Shown here: in pieces, positions 10,374 to 18,759 of the stretch
How the letters are laid out: each line of letters opens with the position of its first letter
Numbering within the stretch: position 1 is the first letter of the stretch
Source: Sterolibacterium sp.
Lineage (GTDB): Bacteria; Pseudomonadota; Gammaproteobacteria; Burkholderiales; Rhodocyclaceae
DNA length: 64,000 bases
Reading direction: 5' to 3'
Assembly: GCA_028713555.1 (NCBI GenBank)
Contig: JAQTOA010000006.1
Location: forward strand, 1-64,000
Position numbers and translations under genes: made by a program
The notes under the pieces: model-generated
Databases searched by the model: none
The model's input: only the letters and a program-made list of their open reading frames with translations
What the model was told of the DNA's origin: nothing

Positions 10374-10979
10374 CTACTTGCGTTCGCCGTGCACCAGTTC
10401 AACCAGCTTTACCGCCTGTTGCTCCATCTCGATCGTCAGACTTTCGACCATGGAACGGAAGTGGCGATAGAAAATCATGCTGGGAATGGCGATGATCAGG
10501 CCGAAACCGGTGTTGTAGAGCGCTACCGAAATGCCATGGGCGAGCGCCTGCGGATTATTGCCGGAGGCGGTCGGCGAGCCGAATATCTCGATCATGCCGA
10601 CCACGGTGCCGAACAAGCCCATCAGCGGGCTGATCGAGGCGATGGTGCCGAGGCTGGTGAGAAAACGTGCCATCTCGTGGGCGCCGCTGCGGCCGGCCTC
10701 CTCAATGGCTTCCCGCATCACTTCGCGCGAACTTTTGACGTTGCGCAATCCGGCGGCGAAAACCCTGCCTAACGGCGAGTGTCCTTCCAGGCGCTGCAAC
10801 ATCTGGTCCGTCACGCCGTTTTGGCGATAGTCACCAACTACGCTGGCGAGCAAGCCGGCAGGGACGATCTTGGTGCGGCGCAGGGCCGTGGAGCGCTCGA
10901 TAATCAGGGCGACGGCAATGATGGAAGCCAACAAGAGCGGGTAAATTGGCCAACCGGCGGCTTGAATGATTGAGAACAC
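10374..10979 (-). CDS. exbB: ExbB/TolQ-family motor protein
   Basis: 201 residues with three membrane segments: residues 10-30 (PIYPLLLASIIAVALII), a second near 115-135 (ISPLMGLFGTVVGMIEIF), and a third near 155-175 (GLIIAIPSMIFY). This is the MotA/TolQ/ExbB pattern. It is first in the minus-strand run and 21 bp before exbD. Its divergent neighbour is the J-domain gene, leaving about 106 bp for both promoters. Confidence 0.93.
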   Translation of the reverse strand: MFSIIQAAGWPIYPLLLASIIAVALIIERSTALRRTKIVPAGLLASVVGDYRQNGVTDQMLQRLEGHSPLGRVFAAGLRNVKSSREVMREAIEEAGRSGAHEMARFLTSLGTIASISPLMGLFGTVVGMIEIFGSPTASGNNPQALAHGISVALYNTGFGLIIAIPSMIFYRHFRSMVESLTIEMEQQAVKLVELVHGERK

Positions 10980-11085
10980 GCAATACTCCTTACGACATCA
11001 GAATGAGCGCGCACTTTAGCCTGAGGCGTGAATTTCGGCAAGGCGGATTCGCAGCGAGGAAGTGCCTTCCGCTACAATTACCGCC

Positions 11086-12477
11086 ATGCCGATGCCGCTG
11101 CAATCCCCACGAGAAGATACCAACGCCATTGTCGCCACCTGGCGCGCAAGCTTGGCAAAGGCCGCTGCCGCACCCGTGGCTGTCCCAATGCCGCACAACG
11201 ACGTGGATCTGACGATTGCGGTGCTTGCGGAATTTGTCGCCGTTACGCTCAAGGCCGGACAAACCTTGTTGCTCGCGGTCCCCGACGACAAATGGTTGCC
11301 GGAACTTTCCAACGCGCTGGATCTTGCTTTGCGTCCGCTATGCCTGGTACTGCCGGAACCGGGTTTCGCTGCCGATATTGCCCTGCGCGCAACACTTTCG
11401 CTGCTGAAAAGCCGCCTTTCTCGCGGCGGCGAGGCGAGCTGCCGCGCCGCTTGGGATGCGCAGCGTAGCCGCCTCGATCAACATGCGGCGTTGTGGCAGG
11501 CCGCGCTCGGCTGGAGCGCGCGGGGCAGTGCTGACAGTACCCGGCCGGGAAAAGTGGGTGAATTGTTTCCGGTTTGCATCCTGGCCGGAGAGCAGGCCGA
11601 GATACTCACCGATACGCCGCGCGACCTGCTGCTCTTGCTTGATCCGCCGCGACTAGCGGAAATCCTGCCGCAACTGCGGGCACGCGGCAAGCAAATCCTG
11701 CTGCTGCAAGACGTTACGGCAGGCGGCGGAATGGTTCGGGTTGACGCGGAGACACGCCTTAAGGTCGAGTTCGAAATGCTGGCGCAGGAACTCGGAGAAA
11801 TGGAGCTTGAATTCGCCACTGTCCAGGGCGAGTTGGCTGAGTTTACCCGCCTTTATCACGCCCGCGTCGGTTCCCGCATGATTGAGCTCGATGCGCTGCA
11901 GGCAAGGATTGCCCGCAAGTACGCGGATAGTATTGCAGCGGATGTTGCCGCACAACACCATGCAGAGCAGGCCCAGGCCCAGGCCGAAAGATCCCGGCGC
12001 GAGCACAGGCGTTTTACCGAACTCGACAGGGAAACCGAAAAGCCTTTCACGCCATCCGCCGATCTGAAGCGTCTGTTCCGCCAATTGGCGCAGAAAATTC
12101 ATCCCGACCGCGCTGTAGATGAGACCGACCGGGTTTGGCGTAGCGAACTGATGAGCGAGGCCAACCGGGCTTATCGCGCCGGTGACGAAATGGTGCTGCA
12201 TGAAATACTTAGTCAATGGCAAGCAGGTCAGCGTGAGCAGCGTCCGGGCCGGGAAAGTGCACCGCAGGGACTGGCGCGACAGGTGGCTCGCATGCAGCGG
12301 CGCTTGGCGGAGATTGAGACGGAGCTCAACCGGCTAATCGCCTCGCGGCTATATGAGTTGTTCGCCGCTGCGAACCTGGCCCGGCAATGCGGTCGCGACT
12401 TGTTGCAGGAACTGGCCGAGCAACTCGACGGGCAGATCGCGGCGGCGAAGTTGCGTTTGGAGCAACTTGAAGCCTAA
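11086..12477 (+). CDS. J-domain protein with long coiled-coil
   Basis: About 463 residues. The first 200 are not recognisable. Residues ~220-330 are a charged, Ala/Glu/Gln-rich coiled coil, followed by a J domain near the C-terminus (LKRLFRQLAQKIHPDRA) with the HPD triad that stimulates DnaK ATPase. There is no G/F region or zinc finger, so this is a class C J protein that probably delivers a specific client to DnaK. The start is uncertain: ATG at 11086 or 11092, or GTG at 11062, which has a closer SD-like AGGA. It converges on the Sel1-repeat gene with a 4-nt overlap. Confidence 0.8.
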   Translation: MPMPLQSPREDTNAIVATWRASLAKAAAAPVAVPMPHNDVDLTIAVLAEFVAVTLKAGQTLLLAVPDDKWLPELSNALDLALRPLCLVLPEPGFAADIALRATLSLLKSRLSRGGEASCRAAWDAQRSRLDQHAALWQAALGWSARGSADSTRPGKVGELFPVCILAGEQAEILTDTPRDLLLLLDPPRLAEILPQLRARGKQILLLQDVTAGGGMVRVDAETRLKVEFEMLAQELGEMELEFATVQGELAEFTRLYHARVGSRMIELDALQARIARKYADSIAADVAAQHHAEQAQAQAERSRREHRRFTELDRETEKPFTPSADLKRLFRQLAQKIHPDRAVDETDRVWRSELMSEANRAYRAGDEMVLHEILSQWQAGQREQRPGRESAPQGLARQVARMQRRLAEIETELNRLIASRLYELFAAANLARQCGRDLLQELAEQLDGQIAAAKLRLEQLEA

Positions 12478-14474
12478 TTAAGCTTGTCGCCGCGTTCAAC
12501 GCGTTCGAGGAAGGCTTGCGCCGCTTCGTTACCCAGATGCGCTGCGCTACGCAGCCATTTCATCGCCAGGCGCGGGCTGCGCGCAACACCGTCGCCACGA
12601 TAATAGGCGCAGCCAAGTTCGTATTGCGCATCGGCTTCGCCGAGCGCCGCCGCCATGCGCAGCCTGCGCACTCCCTCGCGAATGTTCTGGGCATTCCGTT
12701 CTGCTCCTTGGCCATGCAACAGGCAGAACCCCAAGCTGTACATGGCATAGGCGTCCTCGTGCTGTCCCACGGCTTGCTCGTACCAGCGCAACGCCTCGCG
12801 ATAGTTTTTGGTGACGCCCTGACCGAAGTAATACATATCGGCCAGCGCCAGCTTGGCGTCGAACAGGCGTGCCGCTTTGCGATACCAGACCAGCGCCTGG
12901 CTATACTCGCGCGGTGTGCCTATGCCGTGCCGGTAGCATTCGCCGAGCATGAATGCAGCGCGGCTATGGCCTAGCTCGCCGGCTTTGCGATAGAAAACCA
13001 CTGCTTGTGATGCATCGGCGGCGACATTTTCGCCATGCATCAGCTGCTCGGCACGAGAATAATAATATCGTTCCAGTTCGCCCAGCGCCGGTTGCCAACC
13101 GAGTTCCGCTGCCGCGCGCAGCAACTGCTCGCCGCGTTTCAGATTGATGCGCACTCCGACGCCGTGCAGATGGCAGCGGCCCAACTCTGCCATGGCATGG
13201 GGTTCGCCGGCAGATGCAGCGCTGCGATAGTGTTCGATGGCTAGTGCGAAATCGCGTGCTACTCCCTCTCCCTGCTCATAACATTCGCCCAGCCAGACCA
13301 GCGCTGCGGCATCCTTGTTATCCGCCGCACGACGGTACCAGGCGACGGCCAACTGCGAATTGGCGGCGACGCCGTCGCCATAGCGATAGCAATGACCCAG
13401 CTTGAGTTGTGCTCGGCTGTGGCCTTGGCGCGCCGCCGCGCGATACCAGCGGATTGCCTCCGCCATGTCTTGAGGCAGACCACCGCGGCCGAAAGCGTGC
13501 CATTCGCCGAATTCGTATTCGGCATCGCGATTGCCGAGTTCGGCCGCGCGTCGATACCAGCCGAGGCCAGTTTGCGGATCGTGCGTCACGCCGTAGCCGA
13601 AGACGAAGCATTGGCCTAGCAGGAACATTGCGCCAGTGATGCGCTTCCTGGCTGCGGCGCGAAACCAGCTTGCCGCTTCGGCAAAATCCTGACGCACGCC
13701 TTCGCCGGCGTACAGGCACATGCCAAGGCAATACATTGCCGCAGCGTTTTCTCCCTTGGCTGCGTTCCGCCACAACTGCACAGCCGCGCTGCGATCTTCA
13801 GCGACGCCGCGACCGAAGAAATAACAACGCGCCAACAGGTCGCGTGCGCGCTGGTGTCCTTGGTCGGCTGCATGGCGCAACCAGCGAGCTGCTTCGGCGA
13901 AGTCGCGCTTGCCGGCAAGTCCGAAGTAAAGTGAACGCCCCAGCCAATATTGGGACAGGCGTGCGCCCATGCCGCCCATGCTGGCGGCGGCACGAAACAA
14001 ATCCACCGCCCTGGTGGCATCTCTGGTCATGCCGTGTCCGCGCAGCAAGCACAGACCCAGCCAAGTCAGGCCGCGCAGATCGTCGCGCGCTGCTGCATGC
14101 TCGAACAGGCGCGCCGCCTCGACCTGATCTCTAGGCAAGCCGAAACCGTGGTAGAGCAGCCAGCCGAGCACTGCTTCGCCCGCCGCACAGCCGCGCTCGG
14201 CGCTCGACGTCGCCCAACGTACGGACAGGGGATGGGATTTGACCAGCCCCTCGCCGACGGCGTAGCGCCAAGCCATTTCCGCTTGGGCTTGGGCATTGCC
14301 GGCTTCCGCCATGCGTATCAGTTCGGCCAGCGGCAGCTTGCGCCAGAACTCATCGACCGAACCGAGCAGTTCGATACCTTGCGCCGCGCCGCGCTCAATC
14401 AGGCTGGTCTCCAGCGCCTCGCGAAAAATGCCGAGCAATGCCGGTGAGTGAAGTGGGATCAGCGCGTCTGACAT
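12474..14474 (-). CDS. Sel1-repeat (TPR-like) protein
   Basis: 666 residues, almost entirely Sel1-like repeats of about 36 residues. I count roughly 16, each with a pattern such as A-x-x-x-LGxCYxxGxGVxxD-xxxAxxWYRxAA. There is no signal peptide or membrane segment, so it is probably a cytoplasmic solenoid scaffold. The start at 14474 (MSDALIPL) is chosen over an upstream in-frame ATG because it begins the structured part. It is tail-to-tail with the J-domain gene. The binding partner is unknown. Confidence 0.88.
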   Translation of the reverse strand: MSDALIPLHSPALLGIFREALETSLIERGAAQGIELLGSVDEFWRKLPLAELIRMAEAGNAQAQAEMAWRYAVGEGLVKSHPLSVRWATSSAERGCAAGEAVLGWLLYHGFGLPRDQVEAARLFEHAAARDDLRGLTWLGLCLLRGHGMTRDATRAVDLFRAAASMGGMGARLSQYWLGRSLYFGLAGKRDFAEAARWLRHAADQGHQRARDLLARCYFFGRGVAEDRSAAVQLWRNAAKGENAAAMYCLGMCLYAGEGVRQDFAEAASWFRAAARKRITGAMFLLGQCFVFGYGVTHDPQTGLGWYRRAAELGNRDAEYEFGEWHAFGRGGLPQDMAEAIRWYRAAARQGHSRAQLKLGHCYRYGDGVAANSQLAVAWYRRAADNKDAAALVWLGECYEQGEGVARDFALAIEHYRSAASAGEPHAMAELGRCHLHGVGVRINLKRGEQLLRAAAELGWQPALGELERYYYSRAEQLMHGENVAADASQAVVFYRKAGELGHSRAAFMLGECYRHGIGTPREYSQALVWYRKAARLFDAKLALADMYYFGQGVTKNYREALRWYEQAVGQHEDAYAMYSLGFCLLHGQGAERNAQNIREGVRRLRMAAALGEADAQYELGCAYYRGDGVARSPRLAMKWLRSAAHLGNEAAQAFLERVERGDKLN

Positions 14475-14598
14475 GGCAGTTGAACGGGAGTGATGGTCAT
14501 GGTTCCGCAACCTGCTGAAGTAATCCTTGCTGCAACACCAGCTTGCCTGATTCTGAAGTTACCCAATGATACTGATGTCATATGTTTGGCGTGATTCG

Positions 14599-14634
14599 CT
14601 TATCCACAAAATCTGTGGATAAGCTTGTGGATTG
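14599..14634. promoter_or_regulatory. inverted DnaA boxes in the Sel1/xseA divergent region
   Basis: TTATCCACA (14600-14608) and its exact reverse complement TGTGGATAA (14614-14622) face each other across 5 bp. Each is a perfect consensus DnaA box. A third copy, TGTGGATTG (14626-14634), matches 7 of 9. An AT-rich stretch follows at about 14698-14745. The rest of the 384-bp divergent region 14475-14858 holds no gene. Three boxes are too few for oriC, so titration or DnaA-linked regulation is more likely. Confidence 0.7.
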
Positions 14635-14858
14635 ATAGGGGGCGGAATCGCTAAATCGGCATCCCGCAAGCTCTTTTTCTACGTCGCCACAAAATGAAGC
14701 TTTTGTTTCGTGATATAAAAAACAACAACTTACTTAAAAGGTTCCGTTGCCACACGGGCTAGCACGGCATCCTGCAATATATCTGGTAGTTGATGCGAAT
14801 TCAGCTACAATCCACCAAGAAATTTCAATTCTTGTCAACACTTTTCCAAACTTCGCGC

Positions 14859-16214
14859 ATGTCACCTGAAGTCCTGACCGTTTCTGCATTGAACAACCGC
14901 GCTAGCGAGGTCTTGCTGAAAAATTTCCCCTTGCTCTGGGTCGCTGGTGAAGTTTCCAACCTCACCCGTGCGGCTTCCGGGCATGTTTATTTTTCTCTCA
15001 AGGACAAAACCGCCCAGGTACGTTGCGTGATGTTCCGTAACCGTTCCCAACTGATTGCGTGGCGACTGGAAAACGGCCAACAAGTTGAAGTGCAGGCGCT
15101 CGTGACATTGTACGCGGCGCGCGGCGATTTCCAACTCAACATCGAGGGAATGCGCCGAGCCGGCATTGGTGCGTTTTACGAAGCCTACGTGCGACTCCGT
15201 GAGCAGTTGGAGCGCGAAGGTTTGTTTGCGACAGAGAAAAACCTGCCTCTGCCGCGTTTTCCTCGTCGCGTTTGCATCATTAGTTCGCCGCAAGCGGCGG
15301 CGTTGCGCGATATTTTCAGCACCTTGCAACGTCGGGCACCGCATCTGCAAGCGATTCTTTATCCGGTCCCGGTGCAGGGAGAGGACGCTGCCGGCAAGAT
15401 TGCCGCGGCTATCGCGCTGGCCGGTGCGCGCGCCGCACAAGACAAGTTCGATGTATTGATTCTGGCTCGCGGCGGCGGCGGCATTGAAGATCTCTGGGCA
15501 TTCAACGAAGAAGCTGTAGCTCGCGCCATTGCCGCCTGTCCGTTGCCCGTGGTAAGCGGCATCGGCCATGAGACGGATACCTGCATCGCCGATCTGGTTG
15601 CTGACCAGCGCGCGGCAACGCCGACGGCGGCGGCGGAATTGGTCAGCGCCGGATGGTTCGCCGCAACGCAGCAACTTGCCGTGCTCGGTAACTCCATGCA
15701 GCGCAGTTTGCGCGGCTTGCTGGAAACACGCATGCAACGCATCGATCTGCTTGCCCATCGGCTGGTGCATCCTGGCAGAAAACTGGCGCACAATCGTCAA
15801 GTCGCAGCGCATTTGTCCACGCGACTCAACGCCGCACTCGGCAGACGTTTGCGGCGGGATGCTGTTGAACTGGAACGCTGGCGCTTGCGCTTGAGCCAGG
15901 CTCGGCCGACCACCCAGCCGGTAGTGTCACGCCTGGCTTTGGCCGAACAGCGCCTCAGTTCGGCAGTGAAATGTGGTCTGGCGGCACAGCAGGCTCGGTT
16001 GGGCACACTGGCAGTTGCTCTCGCTCAGCTCAGTCCTCAGGCAACGCTGGACCGTGGCTACAGCATCGTCCGTGACAGCCATGGTGCTGTGGTATTCGAT
16101 AGTCGTCAACTCGCGGCTGGGGATGCTATCGAATTGCATTTCGCCAAAGGTGGGGCGCATGCGCACATTGATAAGGTGAGTGAATCACAAAATGGTTTGC
16201 GAAATTCACAATAA
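14859..16214 (+). CDS. xseA: exodeoxyribonuclease VII large subunit
   Basis: 451 residues. It is the catalytic subunit of ExoVII, which degrades single-stranded DNA from both ends in repair. The N-terminal OB-fold (VSALNNRASEVLLKNFPLLW then GEVSN) is followed by the catalytic domain (FPRRVCIISSPQAAALRDI, LARGGGGIEDLWAFN, and SGIGHETDTCIADLVADQRA), then a coiled coil and the YSIVR ending. The start at 14859 matches family length; a longer frame from 14790 adds 23 residues without family support. No strong SD is visible. xseB is not in this window. Confidence 0.95.
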   Translation: MSPEVLTVSALNNRASEVLLKNFPLLWVAGEVSNLTRAASGHVYFSLKDKTAQVRCVMFRNRSQLIAWRLENGQQVEVQALVTLYAARGDFQLNIEGMRRAGIGAFYEAYVRLREQLEREGLFATEKNLPLPRFPRRVCIISSPQAAALRDIFSTLQRRAPHLQAILYPVPVQGEDAAGKIAAAIALAGARAAQDKFDVLILARGGGGIEDLWAFNEEAVARAIAACPLPVVSGIGHETDTCIADLVADQRAATPTAAAELVSAGWFAATQQLAVLGNSMQRSLRGLLETRMQRIDLLAHRLVHPGRKLAHNRQVAAHLSTRLNAALGRRLRRDAVELERWRLRLSQARPTTQPVVSRLALAEQRLSSAVKCGLAAQQARLGTLAVALAQLSPQATLDRGYSIVRDSHGAVVFDSRQLAAGDAIELHFAKGGAHAHIDKVSESQNGLRNSQ

Positions 16215-16241
16215 CCGACTAATATGGTCCAGTATTGTGAA
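16197..16241 (+). promoter_or_regulatory. sodB promoter with flanking inverted repeat
   Basis: TTGCGA (16197-16202), 17 bp, TAATAT (16220-16225) gives a plausible sigma-70 promoter overlapping the end of xseA. A perfect 9-bp inverted repeat, TTCACAATA (16205-16213) and TATTGTGAA (16233-16241), brackets the -10, with arms 19 bp apart. The layout suits a dimeric regulator; I cannot name it. Confidence 0.5.
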
Positions 16242-16273
16242 GTACCCTTTTATCTGCTCACAGGAGAAATGCC

Positions 16274-16858
16274 ATGGAACACACTCTACCCCCTCTACCC
16301 TTTGCGATGGATGCCTTAGTACCACACATCTCCAAGGAGACTTTCGAGTACCACTATGGCAAACATCATCAGGCCTACGTTACTAATCTAAACAATCTGG
16401 TCAAGGGTACCGAGTATGAAAGTCTCAATCTTGAGGCAATCGTCAAAAAAGCTCCGGCTGGTGGTGTTTATAACAATTCCGCCCAGGTCTGGAACCACAC
16501 CTTCTTCTGGAACAGCCTGAAACCGAATGGCGGTGGCGTTCCGAGCGGCGCCTTGGCAACTGCCATCAACAAAAAGTGGGGATCGTTCGACGAGTTCAAG
16601 AAGGCCTTCCAGGCTTCCGCAGTCGGCAACTTTGGTTCGGGCTGGACCTGGCTGGTGAAGAAGCCTGACGGCAGTGTCGACATCGTCAATATGGGGGCCG
16701 CCGGCACCCCACTGACCACTGGTGACAAAGCTTTGCTTTGCATCGACGTATGGGAGCATGCCTACTACATCGATTACCGCAACGCCCGGCCGAAGTTCGT
16801 CGAAACCTTTCTTAACAACCTGGCAAATTGGGACTTCGCGGCGAAGAATTTTGCCTGA
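16274..16858 (+). CDS. sodB: superoxide dismutase (Fe type)
   Basis: 194 residues. It converts superoxide to H2O2 and O2 in the cytoplasm. The metal ligands are in place: His in the KHHQAYV segment, His in NHTFFW, and Asp/His in [10 protein letters not shown]. The sequences [13 protein letters not shown] and GSGWTWLV are typical of iron enzymes. An AGGAGA SD precedes the ATG by 6 nt. Confidence 0.96.
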   Translation: MEHTLPPLPFAMDALVPHISKETFEYHYGKHHQAYVTNLNNLVKGTEYESLNLEAIVKKAPAGGVYNNSAQVWNHTFFWNSLKPNGGGVPSGALATAINKKWGSFDEFKKAFQASAVGNFGSGWTWLVKKPDGSVDIVNMGAAGTPLTTGDKALLCIDVWEHAYYIDYRNARPKFVETFLNNLANWDFAAKNFA

Positions 16859-17025
16859 TCAATAGGCTTGTTTCGTTGCCGGATGGAACCTCCCCGGGGG
16901 GTGTGCTCGATTGAGCGAGGTGTGCCAATCAACTGTGAACACCCCTTAGCCAGAAGTATCACTTATGGCGACATTTCGGGATAGAATGCACGTTAGCCCC
17001 TATAACACATGCTGAGGAGTTAACG

Positions 17026-18654
17026 ATGTTTAGATTTTCCGACGCCAAAATCTGGATCCGGCTGACCTTCTCCATTGCAATCATCATGGTCATAGCGGGG
17101 GGTGGCTGGCTCGTCTGGGAGGATTCGATTAAACGCCAGACGGCAACCGACCAGGCTCGTGATTTCTCCCAAAGCATGCATGACGCCACCATGGCTGGAC
17201 TTACAGCCATGATGCTGACCGACAGCATGGCGCAGAGCAACCTGTTCCTCGATCAGATCAAGCAACTTTCGATTATCCGCGATCTGCGCGTGGTTCCTGG
17301 AGAACGCGCATTCGATGGCGTGACTACCGAAGCCAAAACCAAAGCGGCCAAGTTAACCCCCGATACGATTGAGTTGCAGGTGTTGCAATCCGGCAAGGAG
17401 GTGGTCGAAATCCGTTCGGACGAAAAGGGCTCGTACCTTCTGGCGGTGCGTCCCACGCCCAACTTCAAGAACTATCTGGGCAAGAACTGCATGATGTGTC
17501 ACAGCGCCCCGGAGAACAATGTGCTCGGCGTCATCAGCATGAAGATTTCACTGGATAAAGTCGATGCTGCTCTTTACAGCCAGCGTCTCAAATCCTTCGT
17601 CGTTGCCATCCTGGTTGGTTTGCCGCTGGTGGCCTTCATTTGGTTCTTCATCCAAAAAGTAGTGACCACTCCCCTTGAGCATATGACCGCCGGTCTGCGC
17701 GACATTGCATCCGGCGAAGGCGATCTCACTCGCCGCCTAGATGTCACTGGCAAGGACGAGATTGGACAGGCTTCCGCCGTATTCAACGAAATGATGGACA
17801 AGTTCTCTTCCCTGGTGCGCCATGTCAGTGATTCCGCCAGCCAGGTTTCTGCTGCCGCTCACCAAATGGCTTCAGGCGCGGAGACGGTGGCCAGTTCATC
17901 CAGGAGTCAAAACGAAGCATCCACTGCGGCGGCAAGTGCTGTGGACCAGATCGCTGCCAGTATTGCTTCGGTTGCCCAGAGTGCAGACACCGTGCGCGAG
18001 CGATCGCACGAGAGCCTGCGCAAATCCGAGGAAGGCAATGCCAGTCTTTCCCGTCTCTCTGAGGGTGTCGGCAAGGTTGAGACGACAGTCAGGCAGATCG
18101 CCGACTCTGTGGGACAGTTCGTCCTCAGCACCGAGGCTATCACCAACATGACCCGCCAGGTCAAGGATATCGCCGACCAGACCAACCTCCTTGCCCTGAA
18201 TGCCGCTATTGAGGCGGCACGCGCCGGCGAACAAGGCCGTGGTTTCGCGGTGGTTGCTGACGAGGTGCGCAAACTGGCCGAGAAGTCCTCATCCTCCGCC
18301 AGCGAGATCGACGCCATCACACGCACGTTGGGACAACAATCCGAGGCCGTCAAGCGTTCGATCGATGACGGCCTGGTGCACATGGCCGCCAGCCGAGAAT
18401 CGGTAGCCATCGTCGAAAACATCCTATCCGCGGCCAGCGGTTCGGTTGCCGAAGTCGGCAGTGGCCTCGATTCGATTGCCGAGGCCACTGGCGAACAAAA
18501 ACTTGCCGCCGCCAATGTCGCCGCAAGTATCGAGCATATTGCTTCCACGGCGCGCGAGAATAGCCGAGCTGTCGATCAGACTACTGCTGCTGCCCACAGT
18601 CTTGAGTCTTTGGCTGACAACCTCCAGGGCGTGGTTGGCCGCTTTAAGACTTGA
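17026..18654 (+). CDS. methyl-accepting chemotaxis protein with CxxCH heme motif
   Basis: 542 residues. A membrane helix at 10-32 and a second at about 190-212 bound a periplasmic sensor domain that contains C155-M-M-C158-H159, a c-type heme attachment site. HAMP follows (about 213-266), then the methyl-accepting coiled coil with the signalling tip ([20 protein letters not shown]). The receptor should signal to CheA/CheW. Heme in the sensor suggests redox, oxygen or NO as the ligand, as in Desulfovibrio DcrA and the Geobacter heme chemoreceptors. It stands alone between sodB and fusA2, with no che genes adjacent. Confidence 0.93.
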   Translation: MFRFSDAKIWIRLTFSIAIIMVIAGGGWLVWEDSIKRQTATDQARDFSQSMHDATMAGLTAMMLTDSMAQSNLFLDQIKQLSIIRDLRVVPGERAFDGVTTEAKTKAAKLTPDTIELQVLQSGKEVVEIRSDEKGSYLLAVRPTPNFKNYLGKNCMMCHSAPENNVLGVISMKISLDKVDAALYSQRLKSFVVAILVGLPLVAFIWFFIQKVVTTPLEHMTAGLRDIASGEGDLTRRLDVTGKDEIGQASAVFNEMMDKFSSLVRHVSDSASQVSAAAHQMASGAETVASSSRSQNEASTAAASAVDQIAASIASVAQSADTVRERSHESLRKSEEGNASLSRLSEGVGKVETTVRQIADSVGQFVLSTEAITNMTRQVKDIADQTNLLALNAAIEAARAGEQGRGFAVVADEVRKLAEKSSSSASEIDAITRTLGQQSEAVKRSIDDGLVHMAASRESVAIVENILSAASGSVAEVGSGLDSIAEATGEQKLAAANVAASIEHIASTARENSRAVDQTTAAAHSLESLADNLQGVVGRFKT

Positions 18655-18671
18655 CGTTTGGCGAGCCCTTT

Positions 18672-18697
18672 AACCCGTCTGCGTCTGCGGACGGGTT
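18672..18697 (+). terminator. hairpin after the chemoreceptor gene
   Basis: AACCCGTC (18672-18679) pairs with GACGGGTT (18690-18697) around a 10-nt loop, 18 nt after the stop. There is no T run, so it may be only a partial or Rho-assisted terminator. Confidence 0.4.
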
Positions 18698-18759
18698 GCA
18701 TATGCCGCGCTAAAGTTTCAGTGACATTTCCGATAGGCATCATCCCTAGCGATTAAACT

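Noticed and set aside
14475-14858. Chromosomal origin of replication
   Set aside because: Only two perfect DnaA boxes and one weak one, with no dnaA, rpmH or gidA nearby.
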